In this document: one piece after another, positions 16,043 through 24,443 of the stretch
Position numbering within the stretch: position 1 is the stretch's first letter
How the letters are laid out: each line of letters starts with the position of its first letter
Assembly (NCBI GenBank): GCA_049516595.1
Contig: JBEKSY010000001.1
Span: 62,001-126,000, forward strand
DNA from: JBEKHT01 sp049516595
GTDB taxonomy: Bacteria > Chloroflexota > Anaerolineae > Anaerolineales > RBG-16-64-43
Length of the DNA: 64,000 nucleotides
Reading direction: 5' to 3'
Notes under the pieces: generated by a model
Database searches by the model: none
What the model was told of the DNA's origin: nothing
The model's input: the letters and a program-made list of their open reading frames with translations, nothing else
Made by a program: the position numbers and the translations under genes

Positions 16043-16462
16043 ATGGCACTAAACGTCGGGACCAACCGCACCAGGAAGCAGTTCCCAGCCCTTGCTGCCG
16101 CCATGGTCATGTCCTTGGCCGTCGGGCTGGTCATGGTTGCCCTGGGGGTCAACGCCCTGGCCAACTCAAACTCCGTGCCTCTGAAGTCTGCGTCCAACCC
16201 CAATCCAGGCGGGAGCGGGGACCAGGCAACAATCCAGCAGATGCAGAACCAGATTTCGCAGTACCAAGCCCGCGAGCAACAGTATCAGGGTGAGCTCGAT
16301 CAGGCGGCACAGCAGCTGAACCAGGCGAAGGCCCAAATCCAGCAGTACCAGTCCTTGATCAACGCCCTTCAGGACGCTGGGGTTATCCAGATCACGCAGG
16401 ATGGGAGGGTTTTCATCTCGGGCGGGTCGGGCAGTAACTCCAGCGTGGGCGGAGGGGGCTAG
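16043..16462 (+). CDS. Membrane-anchored glutamine-rich coiled-coil protein
   Basis: 139 residues, start ATG 16043 after GGAGAAGGA. Residues 14-40 form a membrane anchor or signal peptide (ALAAAMVMSLAVGLVMVALG). Residues 60-115 are very Gln/Ala-rich with heptad-like spacing (QMQNQISQYQAREQQYQGEL onward) and predict a coiled coil. The tail is Gly/Ser-rich. It should sit outside the membrane as an elongated spacer. No known family; no flavinylation motif of the FMN-binding domain type was found. First gene of a plus-strand cluster with the small membrane protein, ApbE and the ferric-reductase-like protein. Confidence 0.75.
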   Translation: MALNVGTNRTRKQFPALAAAMVMSLAVGLVMVALGVNALANSNSVPLKSASNPNPGGSGDQATIQQMQNQISQYQAREQQYQGELDQAAQQLNQAKAQIQQYQSLINALQDAGVIQITQDGRVFISGGSGSNSSVGGGG

Positions 16463-16500
16463 GCCTTGGCCGGGTTTTCAGCCTTTCCGGGAGATGGTTC

Positions 16501-16785
16501 ATGTTCAGACTGACCAAGATATTCTTGCGCGTTTGGATCACGGCCACCTCATTGGCCGCCTTCGGGCTCGGATGGGCCGTTCTGGCGCACTCCCCCAAGC
16601 CCGCCCCTCTGTTGGGCTCGCAACCCGCCGCGGCGTCCTGGACGGCTTCTCAACTTCCACCGATCCCCTCTCTGCAGCAGTTGCAGATCGGCGGTCCATC
16701 GATCTCCTCCGGCATCTCCGGGAACCTCTCCATGGCCCCCTCGGCCAATTTCAGTCCGCCTCGCATTCGCACCATGGGCTCATGA
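16501..16785 (+). CDS. Small single-pass membrane protein preceding ApbE
   Basis: 94 residues. A basic N-terminus and one hydrophobic segment (about 10-30, VWITATSLAAFGLGWAVLAH) are followed by a Pro/Ser/Ala-rich polar region, so it is probably anchored with its tail outside. ATG 16501 lies 38 bases after the previous gene, and its stop overlaps the ApbE start by four bases (ATGA). ApbE here lacks the signal peptide or lipobox usual for exported members, so this protein could be its membrane partner, but that is inference. No family recognised. Confidence 0.65.
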   Translation: MFRLTKIFLRVWITATSLAAFGLGWAVLAHSPKPAPLLGSQPAAASWTASQLPPIPSLQQLQIGGPSISSGISGNLSMAPSANFSPPRIRTMGS

Positions 16786-17717
16786 TGGAGTACGACGAGT
16801 TCTCAGCCATGAACACAACGGTCCAGGTCGCGGCGGAGGGATCTACGGAGCGCCTGAGGCCGGGATTTGAGATCGTTCGCCGGTACGTGGCCGAATCGGA
16901 GCGAAGATTCTCGCGCTTTCTTGAGGCGAGCGAGCTTAGCCAGCTCAACCGTTCGGCAGGTCAATGGTTCAAGGCCTCACCAGAATTGCTCGGTCTCGTC
17001 CAGGAGTCTTTAACCTGGTACGACCTTACGTTCGGGCTTTTTGATCCCTCCCTGCTAGGCGCCCTCAGGCAGGTCGGCTACGACCGTAGCATGACTGAAC
17101 TGAGGGAGGGACCGGCCCTGGCGTCCGTCCCAGCCATGGAATGGATGCGCCCTCGCTTCGCCGACACCCTGGTTGACCTGGAGCGGCAGCAGATCCTCCT
17201 GCCCGAGGGGGTCCAATTGGACTTGGGGGGAATTGCCAAGGGCTGGGTTGCCGCGCGAGCGACGGAAATGTTGGGCAGATTCGCCGATAGTTGCGCCGTG
17301 AGCGCAGGTGGCGACATGGCCCTCAAAGGCCTGCCCGAGGGCCAGCGGTCATGGCAGGTATCCCTGGAGGATCCCCGCGACGCAAATCGCGTGGTAGCCG
17401 TGCTGGAGGTGAGGCCGGGATCGCTGGCCACTTCCTCCGTGACCAAGCGCCGCTGGCCTCAGGGCGACCTGCCTCGCCACCACATCCTCGACCCGCGCAG
17501 CGGCCTTCCAGCGGAATCAGAATGGCTGAGCGTCACAGTCTGGACCGAATCCCCAACCGGGGCCGAGGCTTTCGCCAAGGCACTATTGATCGCCGACCCC
17601 GAGGAGGCCGTCAGCCTGTCGACCCGCGTTGAGGGATTGCGATTCATTGCGGTCCGCGCGGACGGCAGCTTGTGGGGGCCACCCCTTAGCCGGGAGATGC
17701 TGCATGGCCCAGCCTGA
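16782..17717 (+). CDS. apbE: ApbE-like FAD:protein FMN transferase
   Basis: 311 residues from ATG 16782 (a second ATG follows at 16785). ApbE motifs are in order: SRFLEASELSQLNRS near 45, LDLGGIAKGWVAARA near 150, VSAGGDMALKG near 178, and LATSSVTKRRW followed by HHILDPRSGLPAE near 225. Family members transfer FMN from FAD to Thr/Ser of target proteins, using Mg2+ bound by conserved Asp and Thr. No signal sequence is visible, so it may act in the cytoplasm or be partnered with the preceding anchor. It overlaps the upstream gene by 4 bases and the downstream gene by 14. The recipient of the flavin is not evident in the cluster. Confidence 0.88.
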   Translation: MMEYDEFSAMNTTVQVAAEGSTERLRPGFEIVRRYVAESERRFSRFLEASELSQLNRSAGQWFKASPELLGLVQESLTWYDLTFGLFDPSLLGALRQVGYDRSMTELREGPALASVPAMEWMRPRFADTLVDLERQQILLPEGVQLDLGGIAKGWVAARATEMLGRFADSCAVSAGGDMALKGLPEGQRSWQVSLEDPRDANRVVAVLEVRPGSLATSSVTKRRWPQGDLPRHHILDPRSGLPAESEWLSVTVWTESPTGAEAFAKALLIADPEEAVSLSTRVEGLRFIAVRADGSLWGPPLSREMLHGPA

Positions 17718-18507
17718 AAGCACGAGGAACCAGCTGTCTCGAGAGCAGGTCGCCGTTCCCATCGAGTGGATCGCGGTGGGCCTGATCAGCATCGTCGCCG
17801 CCGCCTCCGCACTGGCCCTGGCTTTCCCGGGAAATGCGGCGCTGCGTGGCCTGATCAATTGGGCGTTTGCGCTCGACTCGGTTCAGGCCATGTGGTATCT
17901 TACCCGGGCGGCCGGGATCATGGCCTATCTTCTCCTTTGGCTCTCCACGGCTTGGGGATTGGCGGTCGCCAGCAAGATCCTGGACCGCTTGCTGCATGGC
18001 ACCTTCTCCTTCGAATTCCATCAATTCATCTCCCTGTTTGCCCTGGGATTCATCGCTCTGCATGTTTCCGTGCTTCTTGTAGATCGCTATCTTCCCTTTA
18101 CACTAGCTCAGGTTCTTGTGCCATTCCTTGCCCCCTACCGCCCGGTTTGGGTGGGAATGGGGGTGATCTCTCTCTACCTGATCATCCTGGTCACAGTTAC
18201 GTTTTACCTGCGAGGCCGGATCAGCATGCGCGCCTTTCGAGCCATCCACCTCGCAAGTCTTGTCGCCTACTTAGGGGCGACGGCTCACGCGATCTTCGCG
18301 GGCACCGACTCCTCTCTGTTGGTCGCCCTCGCGATGTACGGCGTGACGTTCCTATCCGTGGTCTTCCTCACCAGCTACTGGCTCATCAACCGCCGGCTTG
18401 AGCAGGAACAAAACGCCGTTCGCAAGAAGGTGATCGTGCCCTATTCTCAGGCCGACCGAGATCGGCTGGCCGGATACAGCCGCAGGAGGAATCCCCGCCT
18501 CCGTTGA
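17704..18507 (+). CDS. Ferric-reductase-like transmembrane protein
   Basis: 267 residues from ATG 17704, overlapping the end of apbE. About six membrane helices; the middle ones contain histidines typical of b-haem ligation in the ferric reductase/MsrQ/YedZ domain (EFHQFISLFALGFIALHVSVLL and RAIHLASLVAYLGATAHAIFAG). The C-terminus is a basic cytoplasmic tail (RRLEQEQNAVRKKV onward). It would carry electrons across the membrane through two haems. Clustering with ApbE suggests a flavin-linked extracytoplasmic redox chain. An imperfect hairpin follows the stop. Confidence 0.85.
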   Translation: MAQPESTRNQLSREQVAVPIEWIAVGLISIVAAASALALAFPGNAALRGLINWAFALDSVQAMWYLTRAAGIMAYLLLWLSTAWGLAVASKILDRLLHGTFSFEFHQFISLFALGFIALHVSVLLVDRYLPFTLAQVLVPFLAPYRPVWVGMGVISLYLIILVTVTFYLRGRISMRAFRAIHLASLVAYLGATAHAIFAGTDSSLLVALAMYGVTFLSVVFLTSYWLINRRLEQEQNAVRKKVIVPYSQADRDRLAGYSRRRNPRLR

Positions 18508-18517
18508 GACCCTTCTC

Positions 18518-18558
18518 GGAACTCCCCATGGTCCCGGAGGCATGGGCCTGGGAGTTCC
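18518..18558 (+). terminator. Inverted repeat after the ApbE/ferric-reductase cluster
   Basis: GGAACTCCC (18518-18526) pairs perfectly with GGGAGTTCC (18550-18558), with an inner CCATG/CATGG extension. It lies 10 bases after the stop. No T-tract follows, so it could instead protect the mRNA 3' end. Confidence 0.4.
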
Positions 18559-19095
18559 CTCTGCCGGGAAGCTCGCCCTGGTGGATCGAGCCCAGGAATA
18601 GCCAGCTGGCCACCCGAACCCAAATCCTTGACCGGACCGTGCGCCAGAGATGGATCGCGTTCCCGGCGCTGCCCCCATGGAGTCCGCATGAGTGCACAGG
18701 CCCCCACCCTTGAGGTCAATTGAAGGGGTCGCCGTCTTTGGCTCTCCGGCGCTCACCGCTCTACCCAGCGAGGTCTCTCACCGACTTGGATCAGCCCCGA
18801 GCCGCTCGATCCTTCGGAGGGTCACCACCCCGCACCCCACCCGGAGGAGCCGATTGCACGCTCCCGATCCCCGCCAGACCGCTTTCCCTCCAACTCCACC
18901 CTGGTCTAGAATGGGAACGGGCGGGAGGGATTCGTCCCTGGCTCCGTCCCCGGACCGGCTCGAGTTCTTCCCTCCTGCATCCTGGACCGGGAGCGTCGGA
19001 ACCCGGCGAAAGTGATCCGCAGCCAAGCCTGCAAAGGTCTTGGTCATCGCAGTTCCCTGCGGCCCGCGCCTGATGGACACGGAAGGAGGTCCCCC
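18559..19095. other. Gene-poor stretch
   Basis: About 540 bases. Only low-complexity ORFs are present. A TAGAAT at 18906-18911 may be a -10 for the following gene, but no -35 is clear. Confidence 0.4.
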
Positions 19096-19734
19096 ATGGC
19101 CACCCTGCGTGCCGCCCTCGGGCAAATTGCTGGGGCGCGCCGTCCATTCGTCATTCTCAACCTGGTCTACTTTGGGATTGTTTTTTCCGCGATGGCGTAC
19201 TGCCTTTTCGACCGGTCCGTGCACGATTCCTTGGGAAAGCCGGTCCTGGCCGGGCTCGCCTCCGGGCCTCTGGCTGGAGTATTCGGGGCCTACAATGGGG
19301 GCCACTTCGTTTGGGCGTTCTTCCTTACCTTCCTGGTCAATCTCTTTGTGGGCAGTTTCGCCGCGATCACCCTGCCCTCTCTTCTCATCCCCTTCAGCGG
19401 TTTGCTTCTGGGAGCTTTCCGAGCGCTGCTATGGGGCGTGGTTTTCTCACCTCCCCTTTCGGATCTGACAGCGCCGCGCGTCCTGGCGGGTCTCCTGGTT
19501 CTGGGCGTGCTCCTGCTCGAGGGCGAGGCCTACGTCCTGGCGATGTTGGCCGCCTATCTTCAAGGAAGAGCGTGGCTCGCTCCGCGCTTCGTTGGGACCA
19601 TTTCTCATTGGGAGGGGTATCGGCGCGGGGTTGGCATCGCGCTGCAAATCTACGCGTTGGTCATCTTGGTGCTGATCGCAGCCGCCCTGTACGAGACCCT
19701 GGTGGGGATCTTGTTGCTCTCTCGAATCCTCTGA
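19096..19734 (+). CDS. SpoIIM-like stage II sporulation protein M family membrane protein
   Basis: 212 residues, start ATG 19096 with an excellent AAGGAGGT. About five membrane helices. The pattern FVNLFVGSFAAITLPSLLIPFSGLLLGAFRALLWGVVFSP (here LVNLFVGSF) and the following LEGEAYVLAMLAAYL are typical of the SpoIIM/DUF95 family, which is widespread in non-spore-formers where its role is unknown. Single gene; no sporulation neighbours. Confidence 0.75.
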   Translation: MATLRAALGQIAGARRPFVILNLVYFGIVFSAMAYCLFDRSVHDSLGKPVLAGLASGPLAGVFGAYNGGHFVWAFFLTFLVNLFVGSFAAITLPSLLIPFSGLLLGAFRALLWGVVFSPPLSDLTAPRVLAGLLVLGVLLLEGEAYVLAMLAAYLQGRAWLAPRFVGTISHWEGYRRGVGIALQIYALVILVLIAAALYETLVGILLLSRIL

Positions 19735-20141
19735 GCGCGACCTGCCTCAGGAGCGGCCCGTCTGGCGAGCTGGGCATTTTGCCTGGGCGAAGGAACTCGC
19801 GATCCTGGGCCGCGTGGCCCTACCACTCGGGAAATCCTGGAAGCATTATGACCCCTGGCGGCCACCCTGGAGCGCCCGCCCCGCCCGGGTGCCTTGGAGG
19901 CCTGCAAATCCTCATCTCCCTGGAAGCCAGGCCTTGATCCGCACCTCTTGCTTTAGACCAAGAGGAGGCATAGTCGTAGTTCCCGACGGGGTGGCCCAAG
20001 CGCCAGACTTGCGCCGTGCTCCTCAAGAAGGACCAGGCACCCAATCCGGGAATACGCGCCCGCGAGACTTCCGACTTCGATCTAAAATAGAATCGAGGGC
20101 GAAAACGGGCCCGGACGCCGAAGCTCGCCTCAAGGAAGGGT
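19735..20141. other. Gene-poor stretch
   Basis: About 405 bases with no convincing gene. Overlapping TAAAAT/TAGAAT hexamers at 20083-20093 may be the -10 region for the acetyltransferase gene. Confidence 0.4.
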
Positions 20142-20636
20142 ATGCTTCTGATCCGAGATGCGCGCGAGGAAGATCTCCCAGCGATCGTCGCGATCTACAA
20201 CGATTCCATCCCGGAACGCCGGGCTAGCGCCGACTCCAGGCCGATCAGTGTTGACTCGAGGCGGGAGTGGTTTGGACAACACTCACCCCAGCACTACGCT
20301 CTCTGGGTTTGCGAAAGCGGGATCGAAATCGTCGGCTGGCTTAGTTTTTCCCCGTTCTACGGTCGACCCGCCTACGCTTCGACGGCTGAAATCAGCCTGT
20401 ATGTGGCCTCGCATCATCGGCGCCGGGGGATAGGGCAGGCCTTGCTCGCGAAGGCCATGGACCAGGCCCCTGCGCTTGGCCTGGGGACTCTGCTGGCCTT
20501 CGTTTTCGCCCACAATGCGCCGAGCCTTTCGCTCTTCCGCAAATTCCGATTCCAGCAGTGGGGCTACCTGCCCAAGATTGCCAAACTCGATGAGGTCGAA
20601 CGGGATTTGGTTATCTTGGGCCGGGGGTCATCCTAG
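20142..20636 (+). CDS. GNAT N-acetyltransferase (Pat/MnaT-like)
   Basis: 164 residues, ATG 20142 after AAGGAAGG. Full-length GNAT fold of the phosphinothricin/L-amino-acid acetyltransferase group: IRDAREEDLPAIVAIYN at the start, FYGRPAYASTAEISLYV, and the acetyl-CoA pyrophosphate loop HRRRGIGQALL near 89-99, followed by HNAPSLSLFRKFRF. Members acetylate the amino group of methionine sulfone/sulfoximine or phosphinothricin; the substrate here cannot be read from sequence. Cytoplasmic, single gene. Confidence 0.87.
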   Translation: MLLIRDAREEDLPAIVAIYNDSIPERRASADSRPISVDSRREWFGQHSPQHYALWVCESGIEIVGWLSFSPFYGRPAYASTAEISLYVASHHRRRGIGQALLAKAMDQAPALGLGTLLAFVFAHNAPSLSLFRKFRFQQWGYLPKIAKLDEVERDLVILGRGSS

Positions 20637-21139
20637 TCTTGGAGCGCGTGGCACTGCCGGCCGCCTAGCTCCCAGACCGCTTCGAACAGTGGCCAAGCGG
20701 TCGCCGCAGCGCCTGCCGAGTTGGCAGGAAACAGGGAGACCAATAGAGAACCGCACGCTGAGGGACTGGACCGCACTTCTTCTAGTCACCCGCTGGCCAG
20801 GGGACAAGTCTTCCGCAGGGAGCCTGAGAGAAAGTTTCAGGTTGAGGATGGGTTTCGGGGCCTTGCGGGCAGGGCTACAATCGGGCTACGGGTCAGGGCC
20901 TGCGAGGGTTTTCGTCCGCCGACCAGGGGGGTCGGTGGGTCTGCGGTAGCCCCGCAGGCTTGCCCCGCTATCCGAGTTTCATGGCCGTCTGGTTCCCCTC
21001 CTGTGGGCAGGCGGTGCTATCCCTCCAGGTGGGACCAGTTCGCGCTTCTTTCGGGCCCACCCGACCTGGAAGGGCAGATCTCTTGGGCCCGACCGGTCGC
21101 TCGTGATCACGCGCTGCGCAGCTCTCACGAGGTCTCCTC
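20637..21139. other. Gene-poor stretch
   Basis: About 500 bases; no domain in any frame. TACAAT at 20876-20881 is the only promoter-like word and it lacks a -35. Confidence 0.4.
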
Positions 21140-21760
21140 ATGTCCGCCAAATCCACGTCTCCTCAGAGGCTCCTCTTGACCATCAAAGCAGATGTCGGCC
21201 GGACACCTGATGTAGCTGAGGTCGCCCTGTTTCTTTACGACTTCGTGTCCCTGTACGAGATTATCCGGCTCGGGATGGATCCAGTGTACAAATCGTACCG
21301 TTTTTCTCGCTTCTCCCTCTATCGGAAAGGACGCCCGCTCGTTCCTGCCGACCGCATGTTGGTCCGAACCATTCGCCTGCATTCCCCGCTGGAAGTGATT
21401 GCGACCATCGCGGCGGCCGGGGGCGCGGCGGCCGCGATTGCCACGGCCATCTGGTCTGTCTTTCAAGTGGTCGAGAAGCTCTACAGCCTGCGCTTGAATC
21501 GCCAAAAGCTGGAACTCGAAATCAGGAAGTTGAAGCGCGAGGCGGTCCAAACGCGACTTCCTCTGGGTTTCCCGGAGGAGATGCCCGACCTCCTGGCGGT
21601 CCTCAAAAAGAGGAACGCGACAGAGTACCTGGAAACGATCTCCCGCCGGCTCCACAACTCACAAGTCCAGATCACGGATATTGAGGTCGAGATCACCGAG
21701 AGGGCAACCGCTTCGAAAAGGGGCGGGTCCTCGCGCGGCGAAGATCAGGGCTCGCGGTGA
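21140..21760 (+). CDS. Membrane-associated protein of unknown function with central TM and coiled coil
   Basis: 206 residues, ATG 21140 after GAGG. Residues 1-80 are a soluble mixed alpha/beta region (LLLTIKADVGRTPDVAEVAL; tyrosine-rich YRFSRFSLYRKGR). Residues about 84-110 are hydrophobic and Ala/Gly-rich (one membrane segment or a buried helical hairpin). They run straight into a charged coiled coil (LRLNRQKLELEIRKLKREA, 117-136). The C-terminus repeats charged helical sequence and ends in a basic Ser/Gly tail. This architecture recurs in uncharacterised proteins, some near conflict or signalling genes, but I cannot name the family. Confidence 0.7.
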   Translation: MSAKSTSPQRLLLTIKADVGRTPDVAEVALFLYDFVSLYEIIRLGMDPVYKSYRFSRFSLYRKGRPLVPADRMLVRTIRLHSPLEVIATIAAAGGAAAAIATAIWSVFQVVEKLYSLRLNRQKLELEIRKLKREAVQTRLPLGFPEEMPDLLAVLKKRNATEYLETISRRLHNSQVQITDIEVEITERATASKRGGSSRGEDQGSR

Positions 21761-22010
21761 GGAAGGATCGCCTGGCAGCCCTGCGACCACCGTCTTCAAG
21801 CCGCAGCAAGGCCTCTCGGGCACACGGCTCCTCGAGAAGAGAATTCTTCGCGGAGGGAAGGCCTTTGGACTTGGATAGCCCAGATAGCCATGCGAGCCCG
21901 TGGGGTCCTGCCCGGGTGGGTCAAGCGGGGGGTTCCGGAGAGTGTCCATCGCTCAAAGGAGCCGACGGGGCGCCTAGGTCGCCCGGTCACATTCCTCTTT
22001 GGGGGGAGGA

Positions 22011-22620
22011 ATGCTCACCTTCCTGGCAATAGCCATTCTGATATCCCTATCAGGGGTGATGGCTCCCGGGCCCATCACCGCGGTCGCGATCGGAAAGGGG
22101 AGCGAGAACCCGCACGCCGGCGCTTTTTTGGCCCTCGGACACGGGATCGTGGAATTCCCCCTCATGGTCGTTGTCCTTTTCGGCCTTAGCCGCCTCCTGC
22201 AATTGCCGCACCTGCGGACATGCATCAGCATCGCCGGACCGCTTTTCCTTGTTGTGATGGCCGCCGGGATGCTGCGGCCGCAAAGAGGGGCCCCCAAGGT
22301 CTTGCGCACGTCGACGGGATCTCCCCTCCTCCTGGGGGCCCCTCTGGCATTGGGCAACCCTTACTTTTTTTGTCTGGTGGGGGACCGTTGGCGCCAGCCT
22401 GATCCTAAGTTCGGTTCGCTTTGGACCGTGGGGGTTCGTTGCCCTGGCCGCTTCGCACTGGACGTGTGATCTGCTCTGGGATTGCCTCCTGTCCGCAGCC
22501 TCCTTCCGGGGAGGTCGATTTTTCGGAAGGCGCTTCAAGAGATCAGTCTTCGTGGTCTGTGGGCTTGTGCTGGTCGCTTTCGCCGCCAGGCTCCTGGGCG
22601 AAGCCTTCCGCGCTTCCTAG
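22011..22620 (+). pseudogene. LysE/RhtB-family amino-acid exporter, one frameshift
   Basis: ATG 22011 follows GGGGAGGA and opens MLTFLAIAILISLSGVMAPGP, the LysE-type first helix with its PGP motif. The frame stays good up to ALGNPYFF, where a run of seven T (22365-22371) shifts it. Removing one T gives VWWGTVGASLIL, more helices and a stop at 22618-22620, a normal family ending. The combined product of about 202 residues is full length. In the sequence as given only a truncated product could be made. Either a recent pseudogene or a homopolymer error. Confidence 0.75.
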
Positions 22621-23133
22621 ATGGTCTCTCCGGGGAAGGCACTCCGACGCGCACCGGAGGCAAGGGGAACCGAGCGAGCCAGGGGACTGGGCGTGGTTCG
22701 AACGCGGGGCGGGTAGGTCGGGGTGACCGGTTCCCCAAACAATTCGCCCTCCCCATCCCTTGCCGGGCCGGGCTGAGCGAATTGCTTCCGCAGACACCCT
22801 TCTTTATTGAGAAGGCCAAATGTTGCCGGGGCACCTCAACCTCTCCGGCCGAGGCTCCCAGGGTTCCCCTCGACACCAATTCCCGTCTCATTGCGGGCCT
22901 TTCCAGGCATCCGTGCACGATGCCGGAGGGTGATTCTCAAATTGCGATCCTCCGCTCGGCCCCCAGAAAGGTTATAGAATCGTTGGCAGGTCCCAGCTGG
23001 GTCTCGGGCGAGAGGCCTTCAGACCAGGTCCATGCGAGAGTTGGCGGCACGTTGGGCTCGCGGGGCCTTGGCGCGGCGTGTCTGGTGGAACTCTCGCGCC
23101 GTCCCCATCCCTAGTCTGCCTGGAGGAATCGAA
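22621..23133. other. Gene-poor stretch
   Basis: About 510 bases before mscL. No protein-like ORF. TAGAAT at 22975-22980 may be a -10 for mscL, which would give a roughly 147-base leader. Confidence 0.4.
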
Positions 23134-23568
23134 ATGCTCAAAGACTTCAAGGCCTTCATTCTCCGCGGCAATGTGCTCGACCTGGCCGTGGCGGTGATCA
23201 TCGGAGCGGCATTTGGCAAAATCATCACCTCCCTGGTCAACGACATCATCATGCCTCCGATTGGCTTGGTCCTCGGGCGAGTGGCCTTCAGCAACTTATT
23301 CCTCAACCTATCCGGCAAGTCCTATCTGTCACTGGCCGAAGCCCAGGCCGCGGGAGCCGCCACTGTGAACTACGGGGTCTTCATTAACAATGTGGTCGAC
23401 TTCCTGATCGTCGCCATCGCGATTTACCTACTGGTCAAGGCGGCGCAGAGTCTGGAAAGGCTGAAGCCGAAGGAGCCCCCTGCAAGCACCACGAGGGAAT
23501 GCCCCTATTGCCTTTCCAAGATTCCACAGAAGGCCAGCCGTTGCGCGTACTGCACGTCGCAGCTGTAG
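23134..23568 (+). CDS. mscL: Large-conductance mechanosensitive channel with C-terminal zinc ribbon
   Basis: 144 residues, ATG 23134 after TGGAGGA. Residues 1-110 are a standard MscL: RGNVLDLAVAVIIGAAFGKI (pore helix TM1), NDIIMPPIG, then GVFINNVVDFLIVAIAIYLLVK (TM2). MscL forms a homopentamer that opens on osmotic downshock. Instead of the usual short C-terminal helical bundle, residues 120-144 carry CPYC (123, 126) and CAYC (137, 140), a short zinc-ribbon-like knuckle. The gene converges with the membrane-protein gene at 23671. Confidence 0.93.
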   Translation: MLKDFKAFILRGNVLDLAVAVIIGAAFGKIITSLVNDIIMPPIGLVLGRVAFSNLFLNLSGKSYLSLAEAQAAGAATVNYGVFINNVVDFLIVAIAIYLLVKAAQSLERLKPKEPPASTTRECPYCLSKIPQKASRCAYCTSQL

Positions 23569-23670
23569 GGCTCGCAGGATTAATGGGCTCAGGCCAATCT
23601 GGGCGGCACGACGCGGACGGCGACCCATCGGTCGCCGCCCGCAAAGATGACCCTGCGCACGTCCGGGACG

Positions 23671-24153
23671 CTATCGGGCCTGTCGACGAACCCAGAGTTC
23701 GAGGACGAGCGTAGCGACCACCAGCCCGACCGCCACGATCGCCAGCTTGACCCACTCCGACCCCTGGACGAACTGCATCAGCTTCCACCCCGCCGCCCCA
23801 TAGAGGACGTTGAGGCCGTTCCCGATCAGGAAGATGTGGCGTACTGTGCGTGCGGCAATTGACTGGTTGCCGACCTGCCGCGGCTTGTCCCAGTCCCGGC
23901 TGGCGCCGTATGTCTTGTAGGCCAGCCAGACTGCCACGAAACCCGCTAAGTTGAGTTGCAATGCGCCTGCATAGAGCGCGCGGTCCAGCATGCCCGTGAA
24001 CAAGCTCAGGGAGGCCGCGCCCTGCTTGGCCGGGGCGCCGGCCTTCTGCCACAAGAGCTCGACCACGCGCTTGACGAAAAACGCACCAATCAGGACCGAA
24101 TAGACCAAGCCCGCTCCCCAGGCGAGAATCCAACGCACATTCTCCGGTGTCAT
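23671..24153 (-). CDS. Four-helix membrane protein of unknown function
   Basis: 160 residues, start at 24153 preceded on its strand by a strong TTAGGAGGAA. Four hydrophobic segments (about 8-28, 62-82, 108-126 and 134-153) with short polar loops. The longest loop (about 83-105) contains TYGASRDWDKPRQVGNQS. No catalytic motif and no family recognised. It is transcribed away from the LCP gene; their starts are about 290 bases apart. Confidence 0.7.
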   Translation of the reverse strand: MTPENVRWILAWGAGLVYSVLIGAFFVKRVVELLWQKAGAPAKQGAASLSLFTGMLDRALYAGALQLNLAGFVAVWLAYKTYGASRDWDKPRQVGNQSIAARTVRHIFLIGNGLNVLYGAAGWKLMQFVQGSEWVKLAIVAVGLVVATLVLELWVRRQAR

Positions 24154-24383
24154 CGCGTCATTCCTCCTAAAAAAGACTTTGGACGGCGGGAGGAGAGTGC
24201 GCCTTCCCGTGACCCCTCCCCATGATAAGAACCCCGAACCTACCAAGTGGGTTTCGTCCGCCTCGTGCGCGTTAGACGACGGGGGAGCTCCGCGTTGGCC
24301 ATCCGGCCGCTGCACATTTTCGTCCTCCCGCTGGGCGACCCAGCCGCTCGCCCAGTTCGGCTCGGATAGGGTTCCGCCCGGGT

Positions 24384-24422
24384 TATAATCTGCCCTTCGA
24401 GAAAAGACACCGTCCCGGTGTC
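24384..24422 (+). promoter_or_regulatory. -10 element and leader hairpin of the LCP gene
   Basis: TATAAT at 24384-24389 (no clear -35) and, 16 bases later, a perfect hairpin GACACCG-TCC-CGGTGTC (24406-24422) ending 21 bases before the start codon. The hairpin would lie near the very 5' end of the mRNA and may stabilise it. Confidence 0.5.
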
Positions 24423-24443
24423 TCTGGAGGGCCGAAGAAAGAG

